Positions 1-8,399 of a stretch of DNA of 64,000 bases are shown here, piece after piece; positions within the stretch are counted from its first letter, which is position 1, and every line of letters begins with the position of its first letter. The notes beneath the pieces are model-generated. The model saw nothing but the letters and a program-made list of their open reading frames with translations. It was not told where the DNA came from and did not search any database. Both the position numbers and the translations under genes were made by a program. The DNA is taken from the NCBI RefSeq assembly GCF_000253255.1, contig NC_015580.1:1377001-1441000 (forward strand). Reading direction: 5' to 3'. The DNA is from Novosphingobium sp. PP1Y. GTDB lineage: Bacteria; Pseudomonadota; Alphaproteobacteria; Sphingomonadales; Sphingomonadaceae.

Positions 1-1207
1 GGTCACTGATAAGATAGCGTTTGAGTGGATTGGCATAGAGCGCAAAGGTTCGCGCATCGTAAAGCGTCACGGACCAGAAAGCGTTAACCGGCGGGGGATC
101 TTTCAGCTGTAGAACATAGTCCGACGCGCTCGCGTCGAGCCGCTTGCCTGTGCCGTCGACGAACGTCGTGTAGGATGAATTTTCCTCGCGAACGTTGGCT
201 CCGAGGCCTGCTGCGTTGGTTACCGATCGGCGCACATAGTCGAAGCCGTAATTGCCCTTGCGCACCTTTGTCCAACCCGTTCCTGTAGGTGAGCCGAGTT
301 GTGAGCGCGACCGCTCGATGAGTGCCTGCGCCTCCCGGTAGCCATTCTCCACTGCCGCCAGCGACGTGGCATTCAAATGCGCGGGATCGAACGGCTCTGT
401 ACCCAGAATATCGAGGATGCGAAAGCGCGAGACAAGAGCCTCTTCGCCGGGCAGGCAGCCGTCGACCCGCAGCACGTTGTCCAGCACGCGCAGGAAGCCC
501 GCCGCGCCCGCTTCAGGCGCCGGGATTTGTCCAGTGGGCGGAGCAGAGCCGATCTCCACCCTATCCTGAAAGTCACGGGCCAGCTTGAGCTCGCGCTTCG
601 ACTGGGCAAAGACCCGCATGAGGATCCAGACTCGCACCGAACTGGAGCGGTAAACGGTCACCCCCGGGGGCGGTGTGCCTTTCCAGTTCGGGGGGGCGAG
701 CATGAAGCGCCCGCCCTTGAACCCGATTGTGCGGCTGCTCAGGTTTCCGGGATTACCGAATATATCGAAGATGTTGAGCGTGAAGTATTTCAGGCTGGTG
801 GGAGGAATGTTCACTTCCACCGGACCATTTTCAAGATCGATCCAGGCTGTTGAATAAAGCGTGTCTGAGTTTGGGACCTTGAACGTTGCATAATCCGGAC
901 CGGCCAGCTCGCGCTCGTGCGAGAAACGGTTGAAACCGGTATAGTTGGCCGAGTTGCGATCGTAGACCTGGCGATACAGCTGCTCATACTGCAGATAGGC
1001 CGACATTCCATAGATTGTCGCATCAAATGCCGTTGATTGAAGCAATGCGTCCCGTGCCGCCCGATCATCAGGAAGCAGATCGCCTGCGCTGTCACTCGAA
1101 CGACAAGAGACATCGGCTTGGGCATGTGCGGAGACCACGAAGGTTCCCGTAGAAGAGGCAATCGCCAAAAGGCAGGCAAGGGCCGTTCGGCTGGCAATTT
1201 CCTTCAT
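1..1207 (-). CDS. DUF1254/DUF1214 secreted protein, C-terminus cut by window edge
   Basis: My own reading of the minus strand gives 402 uninterrupted codons from an ATG at 1207 to the left edge. The first 30 or so residues form a Sec signal peptide ending in AHAQA. A DUF1254-type segment follows, with PNSDTLYST at about residues 112-120, a motif typical of this family. The DUF1214-type C-terminal part includes PPVNAFWSVTLYDAR and is still open at base 1. The family is periplasmic and of poorly defined function; some members sit near catabolic or cell-envelope genes. The gene is partial only because the window begins here. No partner gene is visible on its downstream side. The assignment rests on motif recognition only. 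Confidence 0.85.
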   Translation of the reverse strand, partial: MKEIASRTALACLLAIASSTGTFVVSAHAQADVSCRSSDSAGDLLPDDRAARDALLQSTAFDATIYGMSAYLQYEQLYRQVYDRNSANYTGFNRFSHERELAGPDYATFKVPNSDTLYSTAWIDLENGPVEVNIPPTSLKYFTLNIFDIFGNPGNLSSRTIGFKGGRFMLAPPNWKGTPPPGVTVYRSSSVRVWILMRVFAQSKRELKLARDFQDRVEIGSAPPTGQIPAPEAGAAGFLRVLDNVLRVDGCLPGEEALVSRFRILDILGTEPFDPAHLNATSLAAVENGYREAQALIERSRSQLGSPTGTGWTKVRKGNYGFDYVRRSVTNAAGLGANVREENSSYTTFVDGTGKRLDASASDYVLQLKDPPPVNAFWSVTLYDARTFALYANPLKRYLISD

Positions 1208-1356
1208 TCTTGAGCCGCAGGTTCTCGCCATAGGCGACGGCAATCTACGCACGGTATCCCTTTCCGCAATATGTGTTGGATCTGTGTGGAGAACAGATCA
1301 AGGCCGCGATAATCGCTCGGGAACGGAGGCTAATGCCCGTCATTCGCAATGTAAAC

Positions 1357-1370
1357 CGACCGGACGGTCG
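1357..1370. promoter_or_regulatory. 14-bp perfect inverted repeat, possible operator
   Basis: CGACCG-GA-CGGTCG is a perfect palindrome embedded in AAACCGACCGGACGGTCGAC. The style resembles TetR-family operators. It lies about 150 bases upstream of the DUF1254 gene start (1207, minus strand), in a stretch (1208-1479) with no gene. No matching regulator gene is adjacent, so the role is inferred from symmetry alone. Confidence 0.35.
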
Positions 1371-1479
1371 ACCTTCGAGATCTGCCAGTGCCGGGTTTGT
1401 GGCTGCATTGGTGGGTAGGAAGCGCTCCGACTTTCAGTCGAATACTGGCTTCAGCCACAGCCTCGCGAGGTTACAGGCT

Positions 1480-1843
1480 ATGCGCTACAAGAGCGGTTGT
1501 CACACGACATTCCATCATCGCTATCATCTCGTGTGGGCTCCGAAGTACCGCTTCAAGGTGCTCCATGGCGACGTCCGCTTGCGGGTCCGGGAGGTCATCA
1601 AGCAGGTCTGCGCAGAGATGGGCGTGACGATCATCAACGGCGCCCTGTCCTGCGATCACGTCGACATGTTCGTCGAAATCCTGCCGCATGTGTCTGCCAG
1701 CGACTTCGTGCGCCGGGCCAAGGGGCGATCATCGCGGAAGATCCAGCAGGAGCTCGACCACATCCGGTAACATCACCGATGACATCATCATGCGGTATCT
1801 CGATCGACATACCCACAAAGATGGCTTCAGCCCCGCCGCATGA
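1480..1843 (+). pseudogene. tnpA: IS200/IS605-family TnpA transposase, decayed
   Basis: The first 96 codons (1480-1770) match the IS200 Y1-transposase pattern, with KSGCHTTFHHRYHLVWAPKY at the N-terminus and DFVRRAKGRSSRKIQQ later. The frame then hits TAA at 1768. The conserved tail resumes one frame over at GGT 1766 (GNITDDIIMRYLDRHTHKDG) and runs to TGA 1841-1843. The family segment that normally joins them, roughly 20 codons rich in Trp and Arg, is absent, so an internal deletion caused the frameshift. The metal-binding HUH motif reads H60-V-D62 instead of H-V-H, so the protein would be inactive even if joined. A small hairpin (CGACT-TTC-AGTCG, 1428-1440) lies 40 bases upstream and may be the remnant of the left end. 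No TnpB is present. Confidence 0.85.
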
Positions 1844-1978
1844 TCCTGCCGGCGTCAGTCGGTCAGTCAATTAGCCGTGCAGCTCCATGCCAGGGTGCTT
1901 GCCTTCGTAGCTGTCGGCGACATGGATTACTTGAGACTCTGTCATTGAATGCGTGTCCGCACCGCCGGGCCGGCCGGC

Positions 1979-2656
1979 TCACTCGCGATGGAGCGCCTTG
2001 TCCAGTGAGGTCAGGAACTGCAGACCGTTTTCGACGTGCTGGCGCATGGCCTTTTCCGCACCCTCTACATCGCCTTCGATGATCGCGGAAAGGATCAACC
2101 GGTGGTCGTTCACGGCGTCTCGCATGCGGTTCCCGCGGTAGAACGTTTCGAACAGCAGGTGGTGAACCGGTGTGTTGAGGCGGCGTACGATGCCTGCGAT
2201 GACGGTATTGCCGGTCACGGGCATGATCATCGCGTGCCACTTGGCATTCAGGCTGCCGAAGCGCTCCGGCGCGCCGTCTTCCAGGCAGCTTTCCATCTCT
2301 TCAGCGATAGCCTGCAGTTCGGCCTTCTCCGTCGGCGATGCATCGCGGGCAAAGTCGCCTGCGCAGATGCTCTCCAACGCTGCGCGCGAGCGGTAGAGTT
2401 GGCGGATTTCCGACATTGAGGCCTCGCGCACCGAGGCACCGCGATTCTCTTCGATCTCGACCAGACCTTCGGCCGAAAGGCGTTGCAATGCCTCGCGTAC
2501 CTTGAATCGGCTTCCGCCTGTCTTGCGAATGATGTCGACCTCTATCAGCCGCTGCCCGGGGACGAAGCGGCTGGTGCGGATCTGGTCGCGAATCCAGTCT
2601 GCGATTTCGGAGCTCGCAGGTCCTTTCTGCGGAAGAGTCTTGGCAATGTCGTCCAT
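1979..2656 (-). CDS. GntR-family (FCD-type) transcriptional regulator
   Basis: The protein has 225 residues if started at ATG 2656; an upstream extension to 2785 reads through non-conserved sequence and the operator region, so I chose the shorter form. Residues 14-76 are a GntR winged helix (SEIADWIRDQI, then REALQRLSAEGLVEIEENRG). The rest is an FCD ligand domain with His residues in KWHAMI, NDHRLIL and RQHVENG at positions expected for metal binding. FCD regulators usually sense small carboxylic acids. It is divergent from the TBDR that heads the TRAP/CoA-transferase operon, and two palindromes lie between them, so it probably controls that operon and itself. Confidence 0.9.
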   Translation of the reverse strand: MDDIAKTLPQKGPASSEIADWIRDQIRTSRFVPGQRLIEVDIIRKTGGSRFKVREALQRLSAEGLVEIEENRGASVREASMSEIRQLYRSRAALESICAGDFARDASPTEKAELQAIAEEMESCLEDGAPERFGSLNAKWHAMIMPVTGNTVIAGIVRRLNTPVHHLLFETFYRGNRMRDAVNDHRLILSAIIEGDVEGAEKAMRQHVENGLQFLTSLDKALHRE

Positions 2657-2683
2657 GCCCAAGTACTGAATCTGATCGACAGA

Positions 2684-2710
2684 ATTGTCAACAATATCGT
2701 CATCGATATT
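2684..2710. promoter_or_regulatory. Two overlapping palindromes, candidate GntR operator
   Basis: ATTGT-CA-ACAAT (2684-2695) and AATATCG-TCAT-CGATATT (2693-2710) are perfect inverted repeats that overlap by three bases. They sit between the divergent GntR gene (start 2656) and the TBDR (start 2823). Short AT-rich palindromes with a 2-base centre are typical FCD/GntR sites. The link to this regulator is inferred from position. Confidence 0.6.
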
Positions 2711-2822
2711 TTCCTTGCATGCAGACCGGCTTTGCGAAAACACAAGCGGGCAGAGGGGCTGAAATGCTCGATCGATTGCACGCACCGGGCACGAATTCCC
2801 GGGCGGACGAGGGAGGCAAAGG

Positions 2823-5510
2823 ATGCAGAAGCTAGGAAAAGTCCGTCAATTGACCGGAAATGGCCTGCTCGCAGGGGTATCGTTGGCAGTGCTCTGCCTG
2901 CCCTACTTGGCGCATGCACAGGATGAGGGGCTCTCGGAGGAAGATGCGAACAAGATCATCGTGACCGGCAGTCGCGTCAGCTCGGGCGCGCCGGTTGGCG
3001 CTGCGGCGACAGTCCTGGGGCGCGATGAAATCACTCAGTCCGGTTCGATCACCATCGATAGGGTCATCAAGGAACTGCCGCAGAACTTCGACCTTGGCGT
3101 TTCGGAGAATTCACGCGCGCAAGCCGGCGGTTCGGGCAACATTGTCTATGGCAATACGGTCAACTTGCGCGGCATCGGACCTTACGCGACGCTGGTGCTG
3201 ATCGACGGCCATCGTGCCGTGAACAACAGCCGCTCGACCGATCCTTCGGTGCTGCCCACGCTGGGCGTGCAGCGTATCGAGGTTGTCGCCAACGGCGCGT
3301 CGGCGATTTACGGTTCGGATGCGGTCGCGGGCGTCGTCAATCTCATTCCGCGGCGTGACCTCGATGGGGTCGAAGGGTTCGCCCGCTACAATACCGCCGA
3401 GGACGGCGCCTTCGACGAATGGTCGGCGGGCGCCGCGTTCGGCAAGATCTTCGATCGTGGCCAGGTAATGGTGGCCTTCGAGCATGTCGAGCGCTCCAAC
3501 CTGAGCGGAGACGACCGAAAGTTCTACACCAGCAACCAGGTGCCTTTCGGCGGCAACGACTACCGCGTGACCGGGTGCGCTCCGGGGACGATGACCATTG
3601 GTGGCACGACTTATGCTTTGCCCGACCAGTATACTCAGGCCAATGCGGGAGCGATCACGCCCGGCACGTCCAACTTGTGCGACAGTCAGATCGGACAGGA
3701 CCTGTTCCCGCAGCAGAAATACAATTCCCTGAACGGAACGGCTACTTTCGAAGTCAATGACTGGATGGAGCTGTTTTTCGACGGCTATTATTCGAAGCGA
3801 AAGTTCCGCCGCAAAGGCGCGGTTATCAGCACGCAGCTTGCGGTGCCCGATACGAATGCGTTCTTCGTGCGCCCGCCGGGTTTCACTGGAAGCAGCTACA
3901 CAATCGACTACAGCTTCGTGAACGACATCCCGACCAGCCAGACGACCGGCTCGGCGGAAAGCTGGCAAGTTTCACCCGGCGTGCGTTTCAACCTGCCATT
4001 CCGTTGGCAAGTTGAAGCCCTGCTCAGCTACGGAAAGACCAAGGACTTTTCAGGTTCCTACGACGGCTTGAATCGCGGTGCGCTGGCGGCGGCGCTGGCC
4101 AGCGGCGATCCGGCGACGGCGCTCGATCCTTATGGGCTTGGCCGCACCAGCCAGTCGGTGCTGGACGGGCTGTTCGACCAGATTTTCCTTGCCCCGACCA
4201 GTGGTGAGCTGACCTTCTACGAGATCGGAGCGCACGGTCCGCTGTTCGAATTGCCGGGTGGCGAGGTCAAGCTGGCGGTCGGCTACGAAAAGCAGGATTT
4301 CACCGCCAAACTGGGCAGCGCACGCGGCGCGCCGACGACGCCGATCAGTTTTCGCTCTTTCGACCGCAAGGTGGACTCGGTCTATGCCGAGCTGCTCGTC
4401 CCGATCTTCGGTGCGGGCAATGCTACTCCCGGCCTGCGCGAACTGGAGCTGACCGCGGCAGTCCGTTACGACGACTACTCCGATGCCGGCGACACCACCA
4501 ACCCGCAGTTCGGCGTCAACTGGACGCCGTTCTACGGCCTGAAGTTGCGCGGTAGCTACGGCACCTCGTTCCGCGCGCCGACGATCCCGGAGATCTACGG
4601 CAATTCCAATGCGTTGTTCGGCCAGCTCTACCAGAACCCCTCGGGCGGTGCGCCATTGCTGGGCTATACTTTGTCCGGACCGAATCTCGATCTGGGACCC
4701 GAGACGGCGACGACGTGGTCGGTGGGAGCCGACATCGAGCCGATCGACCGGTTGCGCATCTCGCTCACCTACTTCGACGTCGCCTACGACAACCAGGTCA
4801 CGGCGCTGCTGTCCAATCTCGCCATCCTGGCGCAGGAGAACCAGTATGCCGGGACGGGCGTTATCCTGCACGATCAGGCGGCACGCGATCGCATCCAGTC
4901 GCTGGTCGACCAGGGCATTCCAATCCTCCTGCGCCCGTTTCCGGGAGACGACATCGCCAACGTCAATCTCTTCGTTGATGGGCGTAGCCTGAATCTCGGC
5001 AAGTCGATTACGCGCGGCATCGACTTCAACATCGGCTACAGCGCGGATATCGGCAAGGATGACGTCCTGACGCTGAATGCCTCGGGCACCTATATCACCG
5101 ATTACAAGGTGGCGGTGTCGCCGGCGGCGGACCAGGTGGATCAGTTGAACCTGATCTTCCAGCCGCTGAAGTTCAAGGCTCGCTTCGTGGCCAACTGGGA
5201 CCACGGTCCGCTCAGCCTGCGCACGATGATCAGCCATGTCGGGGGCTACACCAACAATGTCGTCACCCCGTCTGAGAAGGTGGATTCCTATACCCCGGTC
5301 GATCTCTCACTGACCTGGCGTGTGGGCGAGACGTTTTCCGGGCCGGGCCTCGAAGGCCTCGAACTCTCGGCGGAAGTGCGCAACCTGTTTGATGTTGACC
5401 CGCCCTATGTCAACGTGGCGCCGGGGCCCAACGGCAGCGGCGGATACGATGCGACCGCGGCCAACCCCATCGGGCGCCAGTTCGCAGTGGGCGCGCGGGT
5501 CCGCTTCTGA
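2823..5510 (+). CDS. TonB-dependent outer-membrane receptor
   Basis: This 895-residue receptor carries a Sec signal peptide (hydrophobic core LLAGVSLAVLCLPYLAHA, cleavage near residue 33). A plug domain begins at KIIVTGSRV and includes LRGIGPYATLVLIDG and IEVVANGASAIYGSDAVAG. A long beta-barrel ends in the aromatic FAVGARVRF, the usual outer-membrane targeting end. Length and plug style match the large sphingomonad receptors for organic substrates rather than siderophore receptors. It lies only 26 bases before the CapA-like gene and heads the TRAP/CoA-transferase operon, so it probably imports the substrate of that operon. It is divergent from the GntR regulator. The substrate is unknown. Confidence 0.95.
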   Translation: MQKLGKVRQLTGNGLLAGVSLAVLCLPYLAHAQDEGLSEEDANKIIVTGSRVSSGAPVGAAATVLGRDEITQSGSITIDRVIKELPQNFDLGVSENSRAQAGGSGNIVYGNTVNLRGIGPYATLVLIDGHRAVNNSRSTDPSVLPTLGVQRIEVVANGASAIYGSDAVAGVVNLIPRRDLDGVEGFARYNTAEDGAFDEWSAGAAFGKIFDRGQVMVAFEHVERSNLSGDDRKFYTSNQVPFGGNDYRVTGCAPGTMTIGGTTYALPDQYTQANAGAITPGTSNLCDSQIGQDLFPQQKYNSLNGTATFEVNDWMELFFDGYYSKRKFRRKGAVISTQLAVPDTNAFFVRPPGFTGSSYTIDYSFVNDIPTSQTTGSAESWQVSPGVRFNLPFRWQVEALLSYGKTKDFSGSYDGLNRGALAAALASGDPATALDPYGLGRTSQSVLDGLFDQIFLAPTSGELTFYEIGAHGPLFELPGGEVKLAVGYEKQDFTAKLGSARGAPTTPISFRSFDRKVDSVYAELLVPIFGAGNATPGLRELELTAAVRYDDYSDAGDTTNPQFGVNWTPFYGLKLRGSYGTSFRAPTIPEIYGNSNALFGQLYQNPSGGAPLLGYTLSGPNLDLGPETATTWSVGADIEPIDRLRISLTYFDVAYDNQVTALLSNLAILAQENQYAGTGVILHDQAARDRIQSLVDQGIPILLRPFPGDDIANVNLFVDGRSLNLGKSITRGIDFNIGYSADIGKDDVLTLNASGTYITDYKVAVSPAADQVDQLNLIFQPLKFKARFVANWDHGPLSLRTMISHVGGYTNNVVTPSEKVDSYTPVDLSLTWRVGETFSGPGLEGLELSAEVRNLFDVDPPYVNVAPGPNGSGGYDATAANPIGRQFAVGARVRF

Positions 5511-5536
5511 GAAGCGGCGGCGGAGAGCGTGAAGGC

Positions 5537-6643
5537 ATGACGAAGGCGATTACCCTGGCCGTGACCGGCGACCTGGTCCTGGATGAACCCGATCCCGGTT
5601 ACTGGCTCGCGGAGATCGCCCCGGTCCTGCAGGAGGCCGATCTCGCGATCGGCCATCTTGAAGTGCCGCACACCGTGAGTGCCGAGCAACTGGAAGGCGA
5701 CGTTCCCGCGCCGGGCGCGCCGCTGGAGAACCTCGACGCGCTGGCGCGGGCAGGGTTCGACATGGTCAGCCTTGCAGGCAATCACATGGCCGACTGCGGC
5801 GCGCAGGGCATTGCCGATACGATTGCGGAACTCGATCGGCTCGGCATCGGTCACGCCGGGGCAGGGGCGGACCTTTCCCGCGCCCGCACCCCGGCCGTGG
5901 CCGAGGCCAAGGGCCGCAGGGTTGCCCTGCTCAGCTACAATTGCGTCGGTCCGCAGGCGGGATGGGCCAAGGAAAGGTCCGCGGGCTGCGCTTATCTGCC
6001 GCTGGACACCCGCGACGGGGCGCCGGTTGCACCCATGTCCGAGATCGTCGGCGTTCCGGCGACGGTTGCCGAAATGCTGGCCGAGGACATCGCAGAGGCG
6101 CGCAAGGTGGCGGACTTCGTGATCGTCGCCCTGCACAAGGGCAAAGTTCACACGCCCTCGTTCGTCGCCCCTTATGAGCGCGAGGTGGCCCGTCTGGCGG
6201 TTGACGGCGGCGCGGATGCCGTCGTGTCGCATCATGCGCACATCGTGCGCGGGATCGAGTTCCACCGCGGCCGGCCCATCTTTCACGGCCTCGGTAACGG
6301 CTGCGTCGTGACGCGCGCCCTCTCGCCCGATCAGGACAACGCTGCGCGGCGGGAATGGGCAACTCGGCGGCGCGAGCTGTTCGGTTTCGAACCCGACCCG
6401 GCCTATTACCTCGCGCCGTTCCATCCCGAGGCGGTAAATGCCTTCATCGGCACCCTCGCACTGGGCGATGGCCCACCGCGTGCTGCCATCGTGCCGGTGC
6501 ATGTCGAAGCGCCGGGCCGTCCGGTCCTTGCCGCTGGGCCACGCGCCCGCGCCATTGCCGACTATCTCGAGAAGATCACGCGCGACGCCGGCTTGCCCCC
6601 CATCGCCGTGAACGACAAGGGCAGGGTGGAAGCCGTCTCGTGA
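5537..6643 (+). CDS. CapA/PgsA-like metallophosphatase family protein
   Basis: The 368-residue protein fits the PGA_cap (CapA) family. It has GDLVLD near the N-terminus, GHLEVP at about residue 38, SLAGNHMADCG at about 76, VSHHAHIVRGIE at about 230 and a downstream HGLGNGC. These His, Asp and Asn positions are the metal-binding pattern of the calcineurin-like fold. CapA proteins are named for poly-gamma-glutamate synthesis, but no capB or capC is present. There is no obvious signal peptide, so a cytosolic hydrolase is more likely. It overlaps the next gene by four bases (6640-6643), which ties it to the TRAP transporter operon. Its role there is not known. Confidence 0.85.
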   Translation: MTKAITLAVTGDLVLDEPDPGYWLAEIAPVLQEADLAIGHLEVPHTVSAEQLEGDVPAPGAPLENLDALARAGFDMVSLAGNHMADCGAQGIADTIAELDRLGIGHAGAGADLSRARTPAVAEAKGRRVALLSYNCVGPQAGWAKERSAGCAYLPLDTRDGAPVAPMSEIVGVPATVAEMLAEDIAEARKVADFVIVALHKGKVHTPSFVAPYEREVARLAVDGGADAVVSHHAHIVRGIEFHRGRPIFHGLGNGCVVTRALSPDQDNAARREWATRRRELFGFEPDPAYYLAPFHPEAVNAFIGTLALGDGPPRAAIVPVHVEAPGRPVLAAGPRARAIADYLEKITRDAGLPPIAVNDKGRVEAVS

Positions 6644-7092
6644 ACCCGAGTTTCAAGATCGTGATCTGGCTGGGCGGCGCTGCGCTGTTGGCAGCCACGG
6701 CGATAGATACGCTCGCCGTGCTGGGCCGCCACCTGGGCCTGCCGGTTACCGGATCCATCGAACTGATGCAGGCTGCGGTACTGGTGTCTGGCTCGATCGG
6801 GCTGGTGGTCTCGACCATATTCCGTTCCCATGCCCGGGTGCGGCTCATCGTCGACCGCCTGCCGCCCTCCTGGCGGTCGCTGGCGGACCGCTGTTCGGAT
6901 GGGCTGACGCTGCTTTTCGTCCTTGCCCTGTTGGTGGGATCGATCTGGCTTTCCGTCGACATGTGGAACGCGCACGAGGAGAGCGAGCTGCTTGGCGTGC
7001 CGTGGCGCGTGCTGCGCCTGTTCGCCAACGCCTGCCTGCTTGCCATCTGCGCCGTGTTGATGCTGCGCATCGTGCGAAGGGCCGGTGAATGA
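6640..7092 (+). CDS. TRAP transporter small permease (DctQ-type)
   Basis: The reading frame starts at GTG 6640, overlapping the CapA-like stop, and encodes 150 residues. Four hydrophobic segments are visible, beginning IVIWLGGAALLAATAIDTLA, then AAVLVSGSIGLVVST, LTLLFVLALLVGSIWLSV and LFANACLLAICAVLML. This is the usual 4-helix layout and length of DctQ subunits. It overlaps the large permease by four bases (7089-7092), the standard Q-M order. With the DctM and DctP genes of this operon it forms a complete Na+-driven importer for an organic acid. A longer in-frame extension to 6355 is the shadow of the CapA-like gene. Confidence 0.9.
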   Translation: MNPSFKIVIWLGGAALLAATAIDTLAVLGRHLGLPVTGSIELMQAAVLVSGSIGLVVSTIFRSHARVRLIVDRLPPSWRSLADRCSDGLTLLFVLALLVGSIWLSVDMWNAHEESELLGVPWRVLRLFANACLLAICAVLMLRIVRRAGE

Positions 7093-8396
7093 TCGATACT
7101 GCGGCAAGCGGCCTCGTCGGCATCCTCGTACTTTTCGCGCTGCTGCTGGCGGGCGGGCGGATCGGCGCCGTGCTCGGGCTTGTCGGGCTCGGCGGCCTGA
7201 TGCTCGTGATCGGTCCGGAGGCCGGTCTGATCAAGGCGGGTGTGATCGTCATCGACACGCTCACGCGCTACGAGCTGGGCACGCTGCCGCTGTTCCTGTT
7301 CATGGCGCATCTGTTCTTCGCGGTGGATGCCAGTCGCGACCTGTTCGATGCCGCGGCCAAGCTGGTCGGCCATCGGCGCGGTGGACTGGCCTATGCCTCC
7401 ATCGCCGGGTGTGGCGGGTTCGGTGCGATTAACGGCTCGAGCCTGGCAACGACCGCGACCGTAGGCCTCGTCGCCTATCCCGAGATGAAGAAGCGGGGCT
7501 ACGACGACCGTCTCTCGACCGCAACCATCGCTGCGGGTGGCACGCTGGGCCAGATGATCCCGCCTTCGGGCGCCCTGATCGTGTTCGGCATCGTCGCGGA
7601 GCAATCGATCGGACGCCTGTTTACCGCTGCCATCGTCCCCGGGATCACGCAGGCGCTGCTCTATGTGGCGGTCGTCGCGCTCCTGGTGCGACTGCGGCCC
7701 GAACTGGGTCCTGCAGGCGAGCGGGCCAGTTGGCCTGCGCGCTTTCGTGCGCTCGCACGAATCTGGGAAATCCTCGTCCTTGTTCTCCTGGTGATTGGCG
7801 GGATCGCGGTGGGCTGGTTCAGCCCGCCGGAAGCGGCGGCCATCGGTGCCTCCGGGGCACTCGCCATCGCTGCGCTGCGCCGCAAGCTCAGTCTCGAGTG
7901 CCTCTTCACCGCCTTTCGCGAGACGCTGCGCACCACCGGGCTGATCTACCTGATCGTGATCGGTGCGCTGATTTTTTCGGTCTTCGTTGGCGTGACCGGG
8001 CTAGCCGACGCGGCAGGCGCATTCGTGGCTGGGCTGGGGACCGGGACATTCGGCACGCTCGTGCTGGTGGCATTGGTCCTGCTGGTGCTCGGCACCGTGC
8101 TCGACGGACTGGCACTCATGTTACTGATGACGCCGATCCTTCTGCCGATCGTCGAAGGCGCCGGAATGAGCGCGATCTGGTTCGGCGTCTTCCTCGTTCG
8201 CGCGATGGAAGTCGGCTTCCTGACCCCGCCGCTCGGCATCAACCTCTATGTCATGCAGGGCGTGGCGGAGGAGATCTCGATCTCCAGCATCTTTCGCGGG
8301 GTGCTCCCGTTCCTCGCGGCAGACTTCCTGCACCTGCTTCTGATTATCCTCTTCCCGGCAATCGTCCTGTGGTTGCCAGAAATGCTTGGAACCTGA
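7089..8396 (+). CDS. TRAP transporter large permease (DctM-type)
   Basis: The protein has 435 residues, with a dozen or so hydrophobic segments spread over its length, the size and pattern of the 12-helix DctM subunit. The family signatures GCGGFGAINGSSLATTATVG and GGTLGQMIPPSGALIVFGI are clear in the first half, and PLGINLYVMQGV lies near the end. DctM forms the translocation path across the inner membrane. It is coupled to DctQ by a four-base overlap and is followed three bases later by the dehydratase-like gene. That spacing puts transporter and CoA-metabolising enzymes on one transcript, with the enzyme genes lying between the permease genes and the solute-binding protein gene. Confidence in the family is high; the substrate is unknown. 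Confidence 0.95.
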   Translation: MIDTAASGLVGILVLFALLLAGGRIGAVLGLVGLGGLMLVIGPEAGLIKAGVIVIDTLTRYELGTLPLFLFMAHLFFAVDASRDLFDAAAKLVGHRRGGLAYASIAGCGGFGAINGSSLATTATVGLVAYPEMKKRGYDDRLSTATIAAGGTLGQMIPPSGALIVFGIVAEQSIGRLFTAAIVPGITQALLYVAVVALLVRLRPELGPAGERASWPARFRALARIWEILVLVLLVIGGIAVGWFSPPEAAAIGASGALAIAALRRKLSLECLFTAFRETLRTTGLIYLIVIGALIFSVFVGVTGLADAAGAFVAGLGTGTFGTLVLVALVLLVLGTVLDGLALMLLMTPILLPIVEGAGMSAIWFGVFLVRAMEVGFLTPPLGINLYVMQGVAEEISISSIFRGVLPFLAADFLHLLLIILFPAIVLWLPEMLGT

Positions 8397-8399
8397 CCG

